In this document: piece after piece, positions 43,627 to 56,645 of the stretch
Layout of the letters: each line of letters begins with the position of its first letter
How positions within the stretch are numbered: the stretch's first letter is position 1
Origin: Rachicladosporium sp. CCFEE 5018
Lineage: Eukaryota; Ascomycota; Dothideomycetes; Cladosporiales; Cladosporiaceae
Direction of reading: 5' to 3'
DNA length: 64,000 bases
Assembly: GCA_002077045.2 (NCBI GenBank)
Contig: KZ111144.1
Span: forward strand, 1,587,113-1,651,112
The notes under the pieces: model-generated
Database searches by the model: none
Told to the model about the DNA's origin: nothing
What the model saw: only the letters and a program-made list of their open reading frames with translations
Translations under genes and position numbers: made by a program

Positions 43627-44457
43627 ATGTCGGCATCAGATGGCGAGGTCGAGGTCGAGGCACCATCGGGATACCAGGTCCTCCCCAAGGACGTCACATC
43701 AGAGATCGGCTCGATAAAGCTCTTTAACAAGTGGAGCTACGAGGATGTCGAGATTAGGGATATCTCCTTGACGTGAGTGATTCTGCTGTGAAGGGGAGAA
43801 CGAGATGCGATGGAAAGCTGCTGGGGGGATATGACCTCGCACACATCCAAGGAGGGTGGACGCAGCATCAGGACAGCAGCTGACAGTTTTCTCCACAGCG
43901 ACTACATCCAAATCCGCCAACCCGTCTACATCTCCCACTCCGCCGGCCGATACGCTATCAAGCGATTCCGAAAGGCGCAATGCCCGATCATCGAGCGCCT
44001 GACGAACTCCCTCATGATGAACGGCCGCAACAACGGAAAGAAGCTCATGGCTGTCCGCATCGTCGCACACGCCTTCGAGATTGTACATCAAAACCGCACT
44101 CTGTCATCTCATGAGTAGTCCACTAACTCAGCACTGCAGGTCCACATCATGACCGATCAGAACCCCATCCAAATCGCCGTCGACGCCATTGTCAACTGCG
44201 GACCACGCGAGGACTCCACACGTATTGGCAGCGCGGGTACTGTCCGCCGTCAAGCCGTTGATGTCTCGCCCCTACGCCGCGTGAACCAGGCCATCGCCCT
44301 CCTCACCATTGGCGCCCGCGAGGCCGCTTTCCGCAACATCAAGAGCATTGCCGAGTGCCTGGCAGAAGAGCTCATCAACGCTGCCAAGGGTAGCAGCAAC
44401 AGCTACGCCATCAAGAAGAAGGATGAGTTGGAGCGTGTGGCTAAGAGCAACCGGTAG
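43627..44457 (+). CDS. RPS5: 40S ribosomal protein S5 (uS7), copy in contig C
   Basis: Exons 43627-43772, 43899-44082 and 44140-44457. Sequence identical to the gene at 1357-2187, including both introns; see there for features. Confidence 0.96.
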
Positions 44458-44862
44458 ACGGTGTTTGTTCAATGGGCTTGTGTTGGCAGGTCTTAAGTGG
44501 GTGGACGCTGGCGAGGTCGGGCTTGGGAAGGACACCGGTCTGCTTCGCTGCGCTGCTGAGTTGAGTGATAGTGGCGTGTGGGTACCGCAGCTAGCTCATA
44601 CAATCAATGAAGAACCACAAAGCACATACAAATCACACATGATGTCGTGACAGGCAAGATTCGAATCTGGGCTGATCCATGCAGCATTTGTGATGTCGTC
44701 AGGTCAGAGAGGATGGTGGTACAGTATCTCCATGTCATTGCTCATATTCATCTACATACTGCTACTGTCTCCGCGATTAGGGTATCTGTCAAATGCACAA
44801 TCGCTCAGAACGCTCAAACATCTCGTCATCCGCAACAATGGGCCCCCAGGCGATGGATGAAT

Positions 44863-46377
44863 TCATCGACTCCACTCTTCCACACAGCACATCGATGGCT
44901 CTAACAAGCTCGCCAAGTTGTACACCGGCGAGGTCAGCCTGTGCTGCTCATCCGAACCGCTCTCTCCCACACTCTTGCCTTCTTCATGCATGTAGCTGGA
45001 CGTCGTGGTACCAGCAGGACGTATGGTCGAAGATACTGCCTCGATGGCGGCACTTGCTGGTCTCGAAATCGTCTGGCTGAGATCGGGCATCGAGTTCAAT
45101 ACGCTATGCACTCTGTCTGGAACTGCTGGGACGACTCCCATGGTCCCAGGTGTGCCTTTCGATCCCGACGTAATAGCTAACGCCAAGACAAGCAGCGCCA
45201 GGCATGCGATGGCCACATTGCGCCAGTCTTGCGCTAGGAGGTAGATGTAATTCCGCAGAAGGATCGTGAGGGGGATGTCCTTGGGTCGGTAGATGGGAGG
45301 TAGGTCCGAGTGCAGGTTGGCAGTCATCGGCTCCGCACCACAAGATAGCGCAGTCTTTTGCAGCTCATCCTGTTGCTGACGATCTGCGTCTGCCTTCACG
45401 CGCTCGTGCGCCAAAAGCACCTGCTCCTCCACGAGTTCTCGTATCCTGTCCGCCTCGTCCTGCTCCGTTTCCCTCTCCTCAGCAGCTTCCTCCCTCTTCC
45501 TCGCCTCGAGTCTCCGCCTCGTCTCGCCATCGATCCGCGGCACGATCTCAACATCCACACTCTCCATCTCCCGCCACGCTGCAGTCCACGCTTCGCGTCC
45601 CATGAGGCCATTCGCAGCGAAGACCCGAACGGTCCAAGCCTGTCTGCCTGTTTCGGAGTCCTCAATGGTCTCGCCGCAAGTATCGCATGCATCCGCGCCG
45701 TCGAAGTCCGACACGCTGGACCCAAGACCGGAGTCACTCGACAGCGAGTCCATTGAGAGCCGAGTGGGTCGGCGGAAGTGTCCGCAGTTCGTCACACTTC
45801 CATTACCAAGGGCAAGCGCCTCCAACAGCCTCTCCACCAGCGTCTCGAAGTACCCTTCTGGATGCGGGATCAGCAGGCCGCGCTGCAGCATTGTGGCTGA
45901 GATTTTGGACTCGAGGTGTTGCAGCTTCTGCCATGTCTTCGCTGGTAGCAACTTCTGGAGGGAAGCGTACGACCAGGGGAGCGAGACTGGGAGGAGGGTA
46001 ACGTGTAGAAGGACTAGAGGGTAGTCGAGATTGGGTCTTGGCGTTCGTCGGGCGGATCGCGGACTGTTCGTTGAGCTTCTGGTGGGCGAACCGGTCCTGA
46101 GGCGGCGAAATCGCGGACGGGTGGGCGTGAGTGGTGTGAAGGGTCGGGAGGGGTAGGTAAACTTATTCGCTGTCGCATGATCGCGTATTGGAGAGTCGCG
46201 ACTGGGACTAAGTGGTCTCGCATCCTCATCTTCGCTCTCGGTCACGAAACCATCGTCCTTTCTCGATGTCGGCGCATCCAGTCCGTATGCCCTTCTGACG
46301 TCCTCCGGTAGCCCAGCTGCTGGCAACTCGCTCCTTCCTATGTCGACCTGATCATTCGCTCCCGTATGCTCCGCCAT
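44863..46377 (-). CDS. Conserved fungal protein with C-terminal membrane anchor, copy in contig C
   Basis: 504 residues, identical to the protein encoded at 2593-4107; see that entry for domains. Confidence 0.85.
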   Translation of the reverse strand: MAEHTGANDQVDIGRSELPAAGLPEDVRRAYGLDAPTSRKDDGFVTESEDEDARPLSPSRDSPIRDHATANKFTYPSRPFTPLTPTRPRFRRLRTGSPTRSSTNSPRSARRTPRPNLDYPLVLLHVTLLPVSLPWSYASLQKLLPAKTWQKLQHLESKISATMLQRGLLIPHPEGYFETLVERLLEALALGNGSVTNCGHFRRPTRLSMDSLSSDSGLGSSVSDFDGADACDTCGETIEDSETGRQAWTVRVFAANGLMGREAWTAAWREMESVDVEIVPRIDGETRRRLEARKREEAAEERETEQDEADRIRELVEEQVLLAHERVKADADRQQQDELQKTALSCGAEPMTANLHSDLPPIYRPKDIPLTILLRNYIYLLAQDWRNVAIACLALLVLALAITSGSKGTPGTMGVVPAVPDRVHSVLNSMPDLSQTISRPASAAIEAVSSTIRPAGTTTSSYMHEEGKSVGESGSDEQHRLTSPVYNLASLLEPSMCCVEEWSR

Positions 46378-46834
46378 TCCGCTTTACTTTAGCAACTCAT
46401 CATGTCGAGCTCGTGCATGAGGAATGCTCAAGTCGCGTGTTTGTCGGAAAGGTTGGCACAGCAACACATCGCTGTGTTCGAACATCCTCGACTCTCACCT
46501 GCAGCACGCTTCTCGCCTACATGGACAGCGTCCACATACATCATGCTGTGCTTCGGTATGAGACGACTGCCAGCGTTGTGTGCTCTCGATGTTTGCCATT
46601 GATTGAAGGTCTATATACTGAGATCGCTTGTAAGTGCCGAAGCAGGACATGCTTGCTGGTGACGTGGTTCATCAATTAGTCTATCGCTACATCGATGGAC
46701 TGTACACCGGCTCTGTCACAACTTCCTCCCGTTCTTCCTTTTGTGCTGTTTCTGCTGTTTTTTTTGTAGTTGTTCTTGAGGAGAAGAGACAGCGTCTCGT
46801 TGCATTGTCAAGTCCTGCAGGATCGCACACCAAG

Positions 46835-48106
46835 ATGTCTGCCTTTCACCCAAAATCCGTAATTATAGTTGGCGGCTCTCTCGCTGGCTTGATGCACGCT
46901 TTGACGTTTCTGTCCTCGAAAGATCCACCATCAGTCAGAATCTTAGAACGGTCACCCACGAACCTACTTCACAATCAAGGCGCTGGTGTCGTTGCGGGCA
47001 ATGAAACGCAGGAGTTCTTCGAAAAGGTCGTGAGGCCAGGACGAGAGATCGCCATTACCAGCAAATGTCGACTGTACCTGAACCGCAAAGGAGAGGTGAT
47101 GGAAGGCAGTGTGGAGAATCGACAGCAACGTATGACTAGCTGGGATCTGCTGTGAGATCACGATCGGGCGTTGTGTGTGTACTGCTCTCTGACGTTCACC
47201 AGATATCATCTTCTACGATGGCGAGTCGATGGATTGGAGAGCGAGTATGTCACTGGCCTTAAGCCCGACGACAGACCGAAGGCGCAGTACGAGAACGGCT
47301 GTACCATCAAGTCCGTCGAGGAAGCTGGCCAAAAAGTCAAAGTCACCTGGACGAATCAGGACTCTAGCGAGCAAAGTGCGGAAGCGGACATGGTCATTGG
47401 TGCAGACGGAGGCTCTTCAACGATACGGCGTCTACTCAACCCAGACTCCACTCGCTCTTACGTAGGCTACGTAGCATGGCGAGGTACCTTGCCAGAGACA
47501 GAGCTCTCTGCATCCGCCACAAAGGTCTTCAGCGAGCAGTTCGCATTTTACCATCAGACCGGCTGCCAATTACTCGGATACCTGATCCCCGGTCACAGTG
47601 GCACTCTAGAGCCTAGCAAAAGACTCTTCAACTGGATCTGGTACCGCAACTATCCCGAAGGTAGCGAGGAGCTGGAAGACCTTATGACAGGCACGGATGG
47701 AAAGCGTCATGCTATCACATTACCCATCGGCACCATGAATCCATCGGTATGGGAGAAGCAGAAGAAGCTCGCCCCAGAATTGCTCCCACCGCAGTACGCA
47801 GAGGTTGTGAACACTACTAAGGAGGCATTCATCCAGTGTGTCACAGACAACATCAGTGATCAGAACAGCTTTCTTGGCGGCAAGGTGGTCCTTGTCGGTG
47901 ATGCATTGGCTGGCTTCCGACCGCACACTGCTGCTTCCACTGGACAGGCTGCCTTTGATGCGTTGAGGCTTGGTGAGCTGCTGGGTGGCGAGATCAGTCG
48001 AAAGCAGTATGACGAGGCTATATTGGACTTTGCGAAGAAGACTCAAGCGCATGGCGTGTATTTGGGGCAGCGGTCTCAATTTGGCGAGCATCCGTTCAAT
48101 GGGTGA
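46835..48106 (+). CDS. FAD-dependent monooxygenase, copy in contig C
   Basis: Exons 46835-47151 and 47203-48106; identical to 4565-5836, 406 residues. Confidence 0.92.
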
Positions 48107-48160
48107 TGCCTCGCAATTTGAACGTAGAGCCTCTGGAACAACGTTGTACAATGTACATGG

Positions 48161-49085
48161 CTAAATAATCATGCCAGGTTGCGCCGTCATCCCATCATCA
48201 TCATTACTCCGCACTCCCGTGATGACACTATCCTTCCTGTCTCCCAAGATCCGTCGCATCATCCGCTTCACCCAAGCCGCTTCAACGTAGTCCGGCAGCA
48301 GAGTTCTAGGCGTCCCCTCAAGATACCATGGCTGCAGGATAATCATCTCACATTCCGAAAGTCTCAGCCAACGAAACCTCACTAAACCTCCAAGTCTGCC
48401 ATCCTGTCCTTCCCTCGTGATCGAGTTATCTGAACGGTACGGTCCCAGGTCCTCCTGCGTGACCTCAACATAGATCGTCAGTTTCCGGAGGCCAGTGAGA
48501 CGGGACAGCGTGATGTCATGTAGCGGCAGTCTCCACGGCTGTCGGGTGGAAGTGCAGCATAGCACGATGTGCCGGATCTGCTCGCGTTGCCAGGGTTTGA
48601 GGCGTGCGAGGAAGTTCTCTAGGTAGACTCTGTCTGCGAAGATGAAAGTGGTTGTTCGTAGGAGAGTTGAAGCAAGCGCATCATGGAAGGCTTTGCAAAC
48701 GAGAGGCAGGCCGAATATGAAAGGGGCCTTGGACTGCATGCATCGGGCGTGTCGACGAGACCATGGAGCCAGGGGAAGCATAGCGTCAAGTGCCCTTTGC
48801 TTCGGGGGATCGAGACAAGTATGAATGCTGGTATGGTAGCCGCGTAGACTGGCGCCTAGCTCTCCGACATGGACGTGTTGCTCATCGCCTAGGACAAGGT
48901 CGAAGATCTGGCAGCGCAGCTCGGCTGGTAGTCGTAACAATGGCACCAATTCGTCTGATTCAAGTACACTGAAGGATAGAGAACATGAGCATGTGGCTCT
49001 CGGTTGCTCGAGTGATGATATGAGCGTATTAAGTGCAACTAAACGGAAGGACTTACACAACTTCTGCGCCGTGGGGATTGGCCAT
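48161..49085 (-). CDS. F-box-like protein, copy in contig C
   Basis: Exons 49057-49085 and 48161-48968; identical to 5891-6815, 278 residues. Confidence 0.75.
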
Positions 49086-50125
49086 TGAGTGTGAACTTGA
49101 TTCGTGTGATGTCGTTAGTCGGAACAGAGGTTATATGTGCCACACCATAAATGGCAAGACGATTGAACGGGTATCGAGACGTTACCCTGCTCGACCACAC
49201 TGCTTGTGATCTCTCAGTGGCTATATGGTAAATGACGCTAGCGGGCGATGAGCTTGGCAGAGGCTGGCCAGAGAGGGTCTTTTTGGCCATGAACATGCAG
49301 TCTCACATCGCCATGCATCTAATCAATCGCAAGCCAACGCGAGCACTTGTTCAAAAGAGTTACACACATGCAACGTTGCATCAGCATTGTGCAGCTTCAG
49401 CATTCGTGCTGGCTGAAGAGCGATGACAATGGGCGCGGCATCTGATCGCTCCCCGAGACACCGCTGACTGCTGCTTCAAGTTCCATCGCACACTAGAGTC
49501 CCCCGTGTCAGCTATAGCGGCGACTGCCCGGGGACAGCGCTACCTCCCAAAGATCATTCGATTGCCTGATACCTCCACTGCCAGGCGACCGCTGTCGTTG
49601 TGTCCATCTACCGGCTTTCCTCATCTGGTGTGCCCAATGCCGAGCTATATTCGCCGAGTACTTCATCTCTTGTACGGCCATGCGGTCCACATCGCAGCCT
49701 CGAATTCTGCTCTCTCCGCACGATTTCTGGGGTATCATCTGGGGGTGGATCATCTTGTTCTGGGGCCACTCCGGGGCGTGCTCTCGGCAGACGTGCTCCG
49801 ACTGGGCAGCCTACCATGCTGAACTCAATGTTGCAGCGAGGCACTACAGCACAGTCTGACGCTGCACCAGCAGCGCAAATATTCGGGACACCTGCTCTGT
49901 GAGTGCACCATCCAGTTTACACCAGTCCAAAGCACCGGTATGCTGCTTTCAGTCTGCCTATCCTGCTAATCTTGGCAACATTGCCGAGATGCATGGCAAG
50001 GTAATGTACATGTAAGTCTCAAGTGCGCTGCTATCGTCTGTGTAACGTTCCATTCCTCGCTCTACCTCTTTCATTTGTGCCTAGATCTCAGATTGTGGGT
50101 TTAAAATCCACTGCATTGCGTCAAG

Positions 50126-51891
50126 ATGGGCATCGAACTCCGGGGCAATGCCCTGATCACCATGATCCTGCTTGCCTCAGGCTTGGATTTTCTACTCCTG
50201 GGCTACGATCAAGGATTGCTCGCCGGCATTCTCCCTGGAGCACGATTCCTTGATATGCTCGACAACCTCAACCCAACCATGACTGGCCTTGTCACCGCCA
50301 TCTATGATATCGGATGTGCTTTCGGTGCTGTGGCTGCGTTCATATGGGGCGTCAGGATAGGCAGAAAGAAGAGCATCATCATTGCGAACTTCATTGGTAC
50401 GTACCTTGTCGAACTGGGTGTCAGGATGTGGCTGATCTCATGAAACAGTCATCATCGGCGCTGCGCTCCAAACAGCATGCGTGAACTACTCGATGATGGC
50501 CGTTGCTCGTGTCGTAGCGGGCGTCGGGGCCGGCTTCTCGACAGTCGCAGTCCCGATCCTACAGTCCGAGACCTTACCTTCCCGCAATCGCGGCTGACTG
50601 CTAGTCGTACAGTCAGCGCTGATCATCATCGGCGTCGCATTGGCGTCTTGGCTCTTCTTCGCGACGCTCTTCGCCAACAGCAGCTTGCAATGGCGGTTTC
50701 CAATCGCTTGCTAGATGATCTTCTCCTCACTTGTTCTGTGCTGCTGTCTGTTCCTTTGCGATACGCCTCGATGGCTGGCACAGCGCGGCGAGCACGACAA
50801 CGCTCCGCATGTCATCGCAAGATTACTTGACAAGGACGACCATGATCCAGGCGTCACCGGCCAGCTGAATGAGATCTTGGAAGCACTCAATCTCGAGGCA
50901 GCAGACGGCGAGGCATCGTGGTCAGAAGTCTTCAGCAACGCCACAAAGTCACGTAACCTGCAGCGGGTAAGTCCTCAACATCTAGACAGTGCTCCTTGCC
51001 CAGACTGACAACAATGGCAGGTCCTGCTCGGCATGGGTCCCTACATGATGAATCAATGGTCCGGCGTCAACGCCCTCTGCTACTACCTCACCTACATCTT
51101 CGAGCGCTACCTCGGCTTCTCTACACAATTAGCACTGATCCTCGCCTCCGTAGCCTTCACCCAATACGCCGTTATGAGCTGGCCGCCGTACTTCTACATG
51201 GACAAGCTGGGACGCCGCTGGTCGGTCATCCTCTCTTCAGCCGGCTGCGCCACTTGTATGGCGCTCATCGCAGGCTGTCTGCTTGGGAAGAACTCCGCCG
51301 GGGCGGCGGGGGCGGTGGCTCTCAGCTTTCTATTTCTAGATTGCTTTACGCTCGGCATACTTCCGGTAAGACCACATCTGTCCCACGTAGGCGTTGAAAA
51401 TGTGCTGACACCGCAAAAGGTCAGTTGGTCGTATTCGGCAGAGATTCAGCCATTGCGAGTGCGTAACAAGGCGACTGCAGTCGGCGTGTTCAGCCATTGG
51501 CTTTCAAATTGTAAGTTCCCAAGTGCCTTCCCCCCCTATCATTTCCCCACATCTCCCCGAGATCCCGCTGACGCCTCACCCTCCAGTCGTCGTCGTAATG
51601 ATCACGCCTATAGCCATGAACGCCATTGGCGGCAACTACTTCTGGATCTGGGCCATCGTGTGTGCCAGCTTCTGCCCACTAACGTACTTCTTCGCCATCG
51701 AGACTTCGGGCCGCACGCTGGGACAGATCGACCAGATGTTCCACAGCAGACCTCGGGTCCTGATGGGTTTTGATAAGGAGAATACGAAGGTGATCAGGAC
51801 GACTGCGGCGGATGAGGAGATTCGATTTAAGGCTTTTGCGGCGATGGGGGAGAAGGGTGGGGTTGAGGAGGTGGAGGAGCAGAGTCTGTGA
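50126..51891 (+). pseudogene. MFS sugar-transporter pseudogene, copy in contig C
   Basis: Identical to 7856-9621. The in-frame stops are at 50595-50597 (TGA) and 50712-50714 (TAG); the extra intron is 51366-51419. Confidence 0.9.
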
Positions 51892-52198
51892 AGCGGTTCA
51901 GATCCGGGATGAGTGCGGCCTCGCTACCACGTCTGTTATAGCGACTAATCCTCGACTACAAGGCACGACGCATATTGCCTGTTGCTACAGTGGAACTCAA
52001 AGCAGAAGCTCTTATAGCAGCCGAGGTCGGAGAGGGGCGAAAGTCAGTTCCCTTGTTCAATGCAACTCGAATTCCATACCTACAAAGGCACCCGACTACT
52101 TCATTCATAGACCAGGGGAAGTCGCCACGCAGTATACGCTTCGTTAATCCTACATATCACCTCACTTTCAATACTTGCGATCTGTGCACAACGCGATC

Positions 52199-52966
52199 AT
52201 GCCCCTTACCCTCCACCACCTAGGCATCTCCCAATCCGAACGCATCCTCTGGCTGCTCGAAGAACTCGAAATCCCCTATAAGCTAGTAAAACACACCCGC
52301 GCCCCAGCCCTCGCACCCGAATCTCTCAAATCCCTCTCCGGGAACTCCACTGGCAAAGCTCCCTTTCTGGAGGATTCCGACTATGGCATCACGCTCAACG
52401 AATCCGCCGCCATAGCCGAATGGATCATCACGAAACACGGCTCTGGCCGCCTCGCCCTCAAACCAGACGATCCAAACTACGCGGAGTACTTACGCTGGTT
52501 CCACTTCGCGAACGGCACCCTGCAGCCAGCGTTCGTGACGAGTATGTTCATGGGTATGGCTGAAGGTGGTCCCGAAGGCATGGCGAAGCAGTTCGCGCAG
52601 GCGAGGACTGCGGGTGCGTTGCAGGTGTTAGATGAGCGGCTGGGGAAGGTCAAGTGGTTGGCTGGCGAGCATTTCAGCGCGGCGGATGTGATGACGCTGT
52701 ATGTTGTCACGACGCAGCGATGGTTTGGGCCAGTGAGTTTGGAGGGTTATGGGAATGTATTGAGGTGGGTTGGGGAGTGTGCTGCGCGACCGGCTTATCA
52801 GAGGGCGGTAAGTGGTGTCCCATGAGATACTGTCGGAGATGTTTGCTGATTTTCTTGGTAGATGGAGAAGGGCGATCCGGAGATGAAGTTGTTGCTTGGT
52901 GCTGAGCCGCCGAAGCAAAGCTTGCTTGAGGTCGATGGCGTGAACTCGGATATCTGGAAGAAGTAG
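52199..52966 (+). CDS. Glutathione S-transferase, copy in contig C
   Basis: Exons 52199-52807 and 52862-52966; identical to 9929-10696, 237 residues. Confidence 0.93.
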
Positions 52967-53213
52967 AGTGCAAATCTGCCACTGAGTCATCAGTCCTCCA
53001 GCTAGGCGCACACTAGCCCTTGCTTCGGTGATCGTGCCCCTCACAGTCGTGATCGGATTGGCGTTGGCGTCCATGCAGGGTCCCATCTGGGCTTGCCGCG
53101 TGTAATTTTGCTCGTGTAGCGGCGTGGAGAGAGACTGACATTCGTATGCTGTCTCCCCATGGACCTATCGGGTATCGAGAGTCAAGATGACCTTGGGAGT
53201 GCATCGCACTCGT

Positions 53214-53640
53214 TCAGAAGATGTCGCTATCGTCCAAGGGATCGTGCTCACTCGCTTGTGTCTTCGCCCTGTCCCTATTGCCCGACTTCCCGTGGAACGT
53301 ATCGTCCAGGCCTTCGCCATTGCCAAGCTGGATGAAAGCATCACTTTCCTCAGATACATCAGCATGCGAAGCTACACTCCTCGTCTGCATCCCCCGGTAC
53401 TGTCCGAAAGTGTAGTCCAGCTCGACAGTAATGCCATCTGCATCAGCGGCTACTTCGACTTGCTCGGTACATGACTGCTGGGACGCGGACTTCCGGCCTG
53501 TGAGAGCTTCGATTAGGGAGTCATCTTCGTCCGAGTCACCATTAGCGCCGTCAGCCGGGGTGTGATTGGCACCTGTGTCGGAGACGTTTGAGCCGGAGAG
53601 GACTGGCCGTTTCATCGGCTTCCGGCCATGTGGGTAGATC
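53214..53640 (-). CDS. Acidic protein C-terminal fragment, copy in contig C
   Basis: Identical to 10944-11370 and cut by the gap at the same base. Confidence 0.5.
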
Positions 53641-53740
53641 NNNNNNNNNNNNNNNNNNNNNNNNNNNNNNNNNNNNNNNNNNNNNNNNNNNNNNNNNNNN
53701 NNNNNNNNNNNNNNNNNNNNNNNNNNNNNNNNNNNNNNNN
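53641..53740. other. Assembly gap of 100 N
   Basis: Separates contig C, ending in the acidic-protein gene, from contig D, starting inside the membrane-protein gene. Contig C ends at exactly the base where contig A ends (11370), as expected where an assembly graph branches. Confidence 0.99.
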
Positions 53741-54707
53741 AAAGCATAGGCTGGTACGAGCAATATCGCCGAAGTAGGTGTCCAGCGTTCGAGATTGCTG
53801 TCGCGTACAGGCGATACGAGCAGCAAGGCATAGAGCAGACTTTGCGCGCCTGCAAAGCTGAATTGCGAGGCCAGGAAGATGAAGATGAGCGGAGTGCTCC
53901 ATGGTAGTGCGCGGAGGCGTGCTGGTACATTGTTAGTCTTAGCCAAACCGCGCGTCTTCATCGTGCTCACCCTGCCACCCAACGTAAGGCGCCCATGCTA
54001 TTGCACCCATATGCCACTGCTGCACCCACCAGTAGTGAGCTGGGTCGCGCCACATTGTAATCCACCCATTTGCTTCTGCCTCCGTGTCGAAAGCTGACTC
54101 GACAGGAAGTTTATCATTTAGCCATCGCGAAAATGGCAGGTCTTCCTTCAGCGGGTGGTAGGGTGATGCTGGTGTGAACTCATTGACATCTACGTTCGAG
54201 TGCAGCGGTGCCGTTGTGGTGGATAATGAGGCTACACAGATCAGCTCACCTATCGAGTATTGGCTGCGGCGTCCTATCACCCTTGGCATTCCTGTTGTTG
54301 AGATGAACATCTGGCACGCTCGTGAACTTGGCCCCAACCTCATGCGCTTTGTCCTGCAGGTCATGCAGCACATCATCGGGGTGCTTCCAAGCTTTCGCGG
54401 CGGCAGCCTCGGCATCGTGTACTATTGCCTCGAACTGATCGGAATGCGCTGCGTATCTCGCGGTAGTGATCGAGACAAAGCATACGGCGGCCAGGACCAG
54501 GAAGAAGATTAAGTTCCGTCTGCGTTCCCGCCCGCCACGCGCACTGAAAAGGAAGCTGATCTCCCGCGAGTGACCGACCAGATGAGCAACAAGACTCCCG
54601 ACTGCGAGTAGGCTCGCTGCGACGAGGCCGATACGATAGGCCAGGACGAAGTAGCCGGGCTTAATTTGCGTCTCCATCTGGGTTGTCCAGGGGCGGAAGG
54701 ATGCCAT
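53741..54707 (-). pseudogene. Membrane-protein gene with lost 3' splice site, truncated by gap
   Basis: ATG at 54707. Relative to the intact copy, 33 bases spanning the end of intron 1 and start of exon 2 (A positions 184-216) are replaced by a single C at 54212. This removes the CAG acceptor and the AACTGAC branch. Unspliced, translation stops after 153 residues at 54246. The AG dinucleotides I checked downstream all shift the frame and hit a stop. The rest of exon 2 and part of exon 3 (down to 53741) are otherwise intact and identical to contig C, so the loss looks recent. Products would keep only the two N-terminal helices. Confidence 0.72.
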
Positions 54708-55352
54708 CTTGGCTTGCGAGACTCAGACAGCGAGGCTTCAGTAATTCGGTGGATGAGAGGAAGCTGAGAGGGAGGAGATGTTTACAAGGAATGCTACGAC
54801 CTAGATACCATCCCTTGCTTGATACCTCACCAACGCAGAGCAGTAACAGCAGCCTACAGCCACCATGAGACTCCCAGGCATGGCGCTAAACCTCCGTACA
54901 ACGTCTCGTGCATTGTAATGAGCAATTTTCGATGGGGCCTCATCGAAGCTCTCGCCCCATGCGAGGTCTTGACGCTGGGGTACCGTAGTCCCGTCGGCCA
55001 TGTCAATGAGCTGACTACGCGTACAATCGAGAGAGATGTCTTCAATGTCGACGATCATCTTACATCAGAGCATATCTTCAAGCACATGACAATGAGATCG
55101 GCACAAAGATGCAATGTATGAGATGGGGATGGAAGACATTAATGTTGAAGTTGCGATATGGTCGCTCGGCAAATCGAGCCTAGCGCGTCTTGGCACACAG
55201 TCGCACGTCGACATTCGATTTATCGCACTGCACGCCAACGTCAGGCTTTGAGATTCGCAGGTGCACCCACAACAACGACTCTTCACCTCCCTAACCCACC
55301 GGCGACAATTCGAGTACCTCATTAGGCTATTCGTCAGTCCAATACCGCAATC

Positions 55353-56184
55353 ATGTCGGCATCAGATGGCGAGGTCGAGGTCGAGGCACCATCGGGATAC
55401 CAGGTCCTCCCCAAGGACGTCACATCAGAAATCGGCTCGATAAAGCTCTTCAACAAGTGGAGCTACGAGGATGTCGAGATTAGGGATATCTCCTTGACGT
55501 GAGTGATTCTGCTGTGAAGGGGAGAACGAAATGCCATGGAAAGCTGCTGGGGGAATATGACCTCGCACACATCCAAGGAGGGTGGACGCAGCATCAGGAC
55601 AGCAGCTGACAGTACTCTCCACAGCGACTACATCCAAATCCGCCAACCCGTCTACATCTCCCACTCTGCCGGCCGATACGCCATCAAGCGATTCCGAAAG
55701 GCGCAATGCCCGATTATCGAGCGCCTCACGAACTCCCTCATGATGAACGGCCGCAACAACGGAAAGAAGCTCATGGCTGTGCGCATCGTCGCACACGCCT
55801 TCGAGATCGTATGTCGAGATCGCGTTCCGTCAGTCTCACGAGTAGTTCACTGACTCAGCACTTCAGGTCCACATCATGACCGACCAGAACCCCATCCAAA
55901 TCGCCGTCGACGCCATCGTCAACTGTGGACCACGCGAGGACTCCACACGTATTGGCAGCGCGGGTACTGTCCGCCGTCAAGCCGTTGATGTCTCGCCCCT
56001 CCGCCGCGTGAACCAGGCCATCGCCCTCCTCACTATTGGCGCCCGCGAGGCCGCTTTCCGCAACATCAAGAGCATTGCCGAGTGCCTGGCAGAAGAGCTC
56101 ATCAACGCTGCCAAGGGTAGCAGCAACAGCTACGCCATCAAGAAGAAGGATGAGTTGGAGCGTGTGGCTAAGAGCAACCGGTAG
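55353..56184 (+). CDS. RPS5: 40S ribosomal protein S5 (uS7), diverged copy
   Basis: Exons 55353-55498, 55625-55808 and 55867-56184, 215 residues, apparently the same protein as the other copies since the exon differences I saw are silent. Intron 2 differs noticeably: its donor is the stronger GTATGT (GTACAT in A/C) and its branch CACTGAC (CACTAAC in A/C). Purifying selection on both copies is evident. Confidence 0.96.
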
Positions 56185-56645
56185 ACGGTGTTTGTTCAAT
56201 GGGCTTGTGTTGGCGGGTCTTAAGTGGGTGGACGCTGGCGAGGTCGGGCTTGGGAAGGACACCGGTCTGCTTCGCTGCGCTGCTTGAGTTGAGTGATAGT
56301 GGCGTGTGGGTACCGCAGCTAGCTCATACAATCAATGAAGAACCACAAAGCACATACAAATCACACATGGTCTCGTGGCGGAAAGGGCTGACTTTGGTTC
56401 GCATCTCCCAGCTACATGTAATTGCACCAGGGGATGGATCGACACGTTCTATTGCAGCAGAGCTGGTCATGAACCCTGATGCTGGGTACAGTAACCTTCA
56501 TTTCATTGCTCATGTTCATCTACATCCTGCTGCTGTCTCCGCGATTAGGGGTATCTGTCAGAAGCACACTCGCTCAGAACGCTCAAACATCTCGTCATCC
56601 GCAACAACGACCCCCAGGCGATGGCTGAATTCATCGACTCCACGC

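Larger units (their letters stand above)
42271..53640. repeat. Block copy C (identical to copy A)
   Basis: Direct repeat of 1-11370. Unlike copy A, it is joined on its left to unique sequence (bZIP gene, complete membrane-protein gene), so it is the better anchored version. Its left margin (41983-42453) is instead identical to contig D 53741-54211, while everything to the right follows copy A. Intergenic stretches 42982-43626, 44458-44862, 46378-46834, 49086-50125 and 51892-52198 match those described for copy A. Confidence 0.95.
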
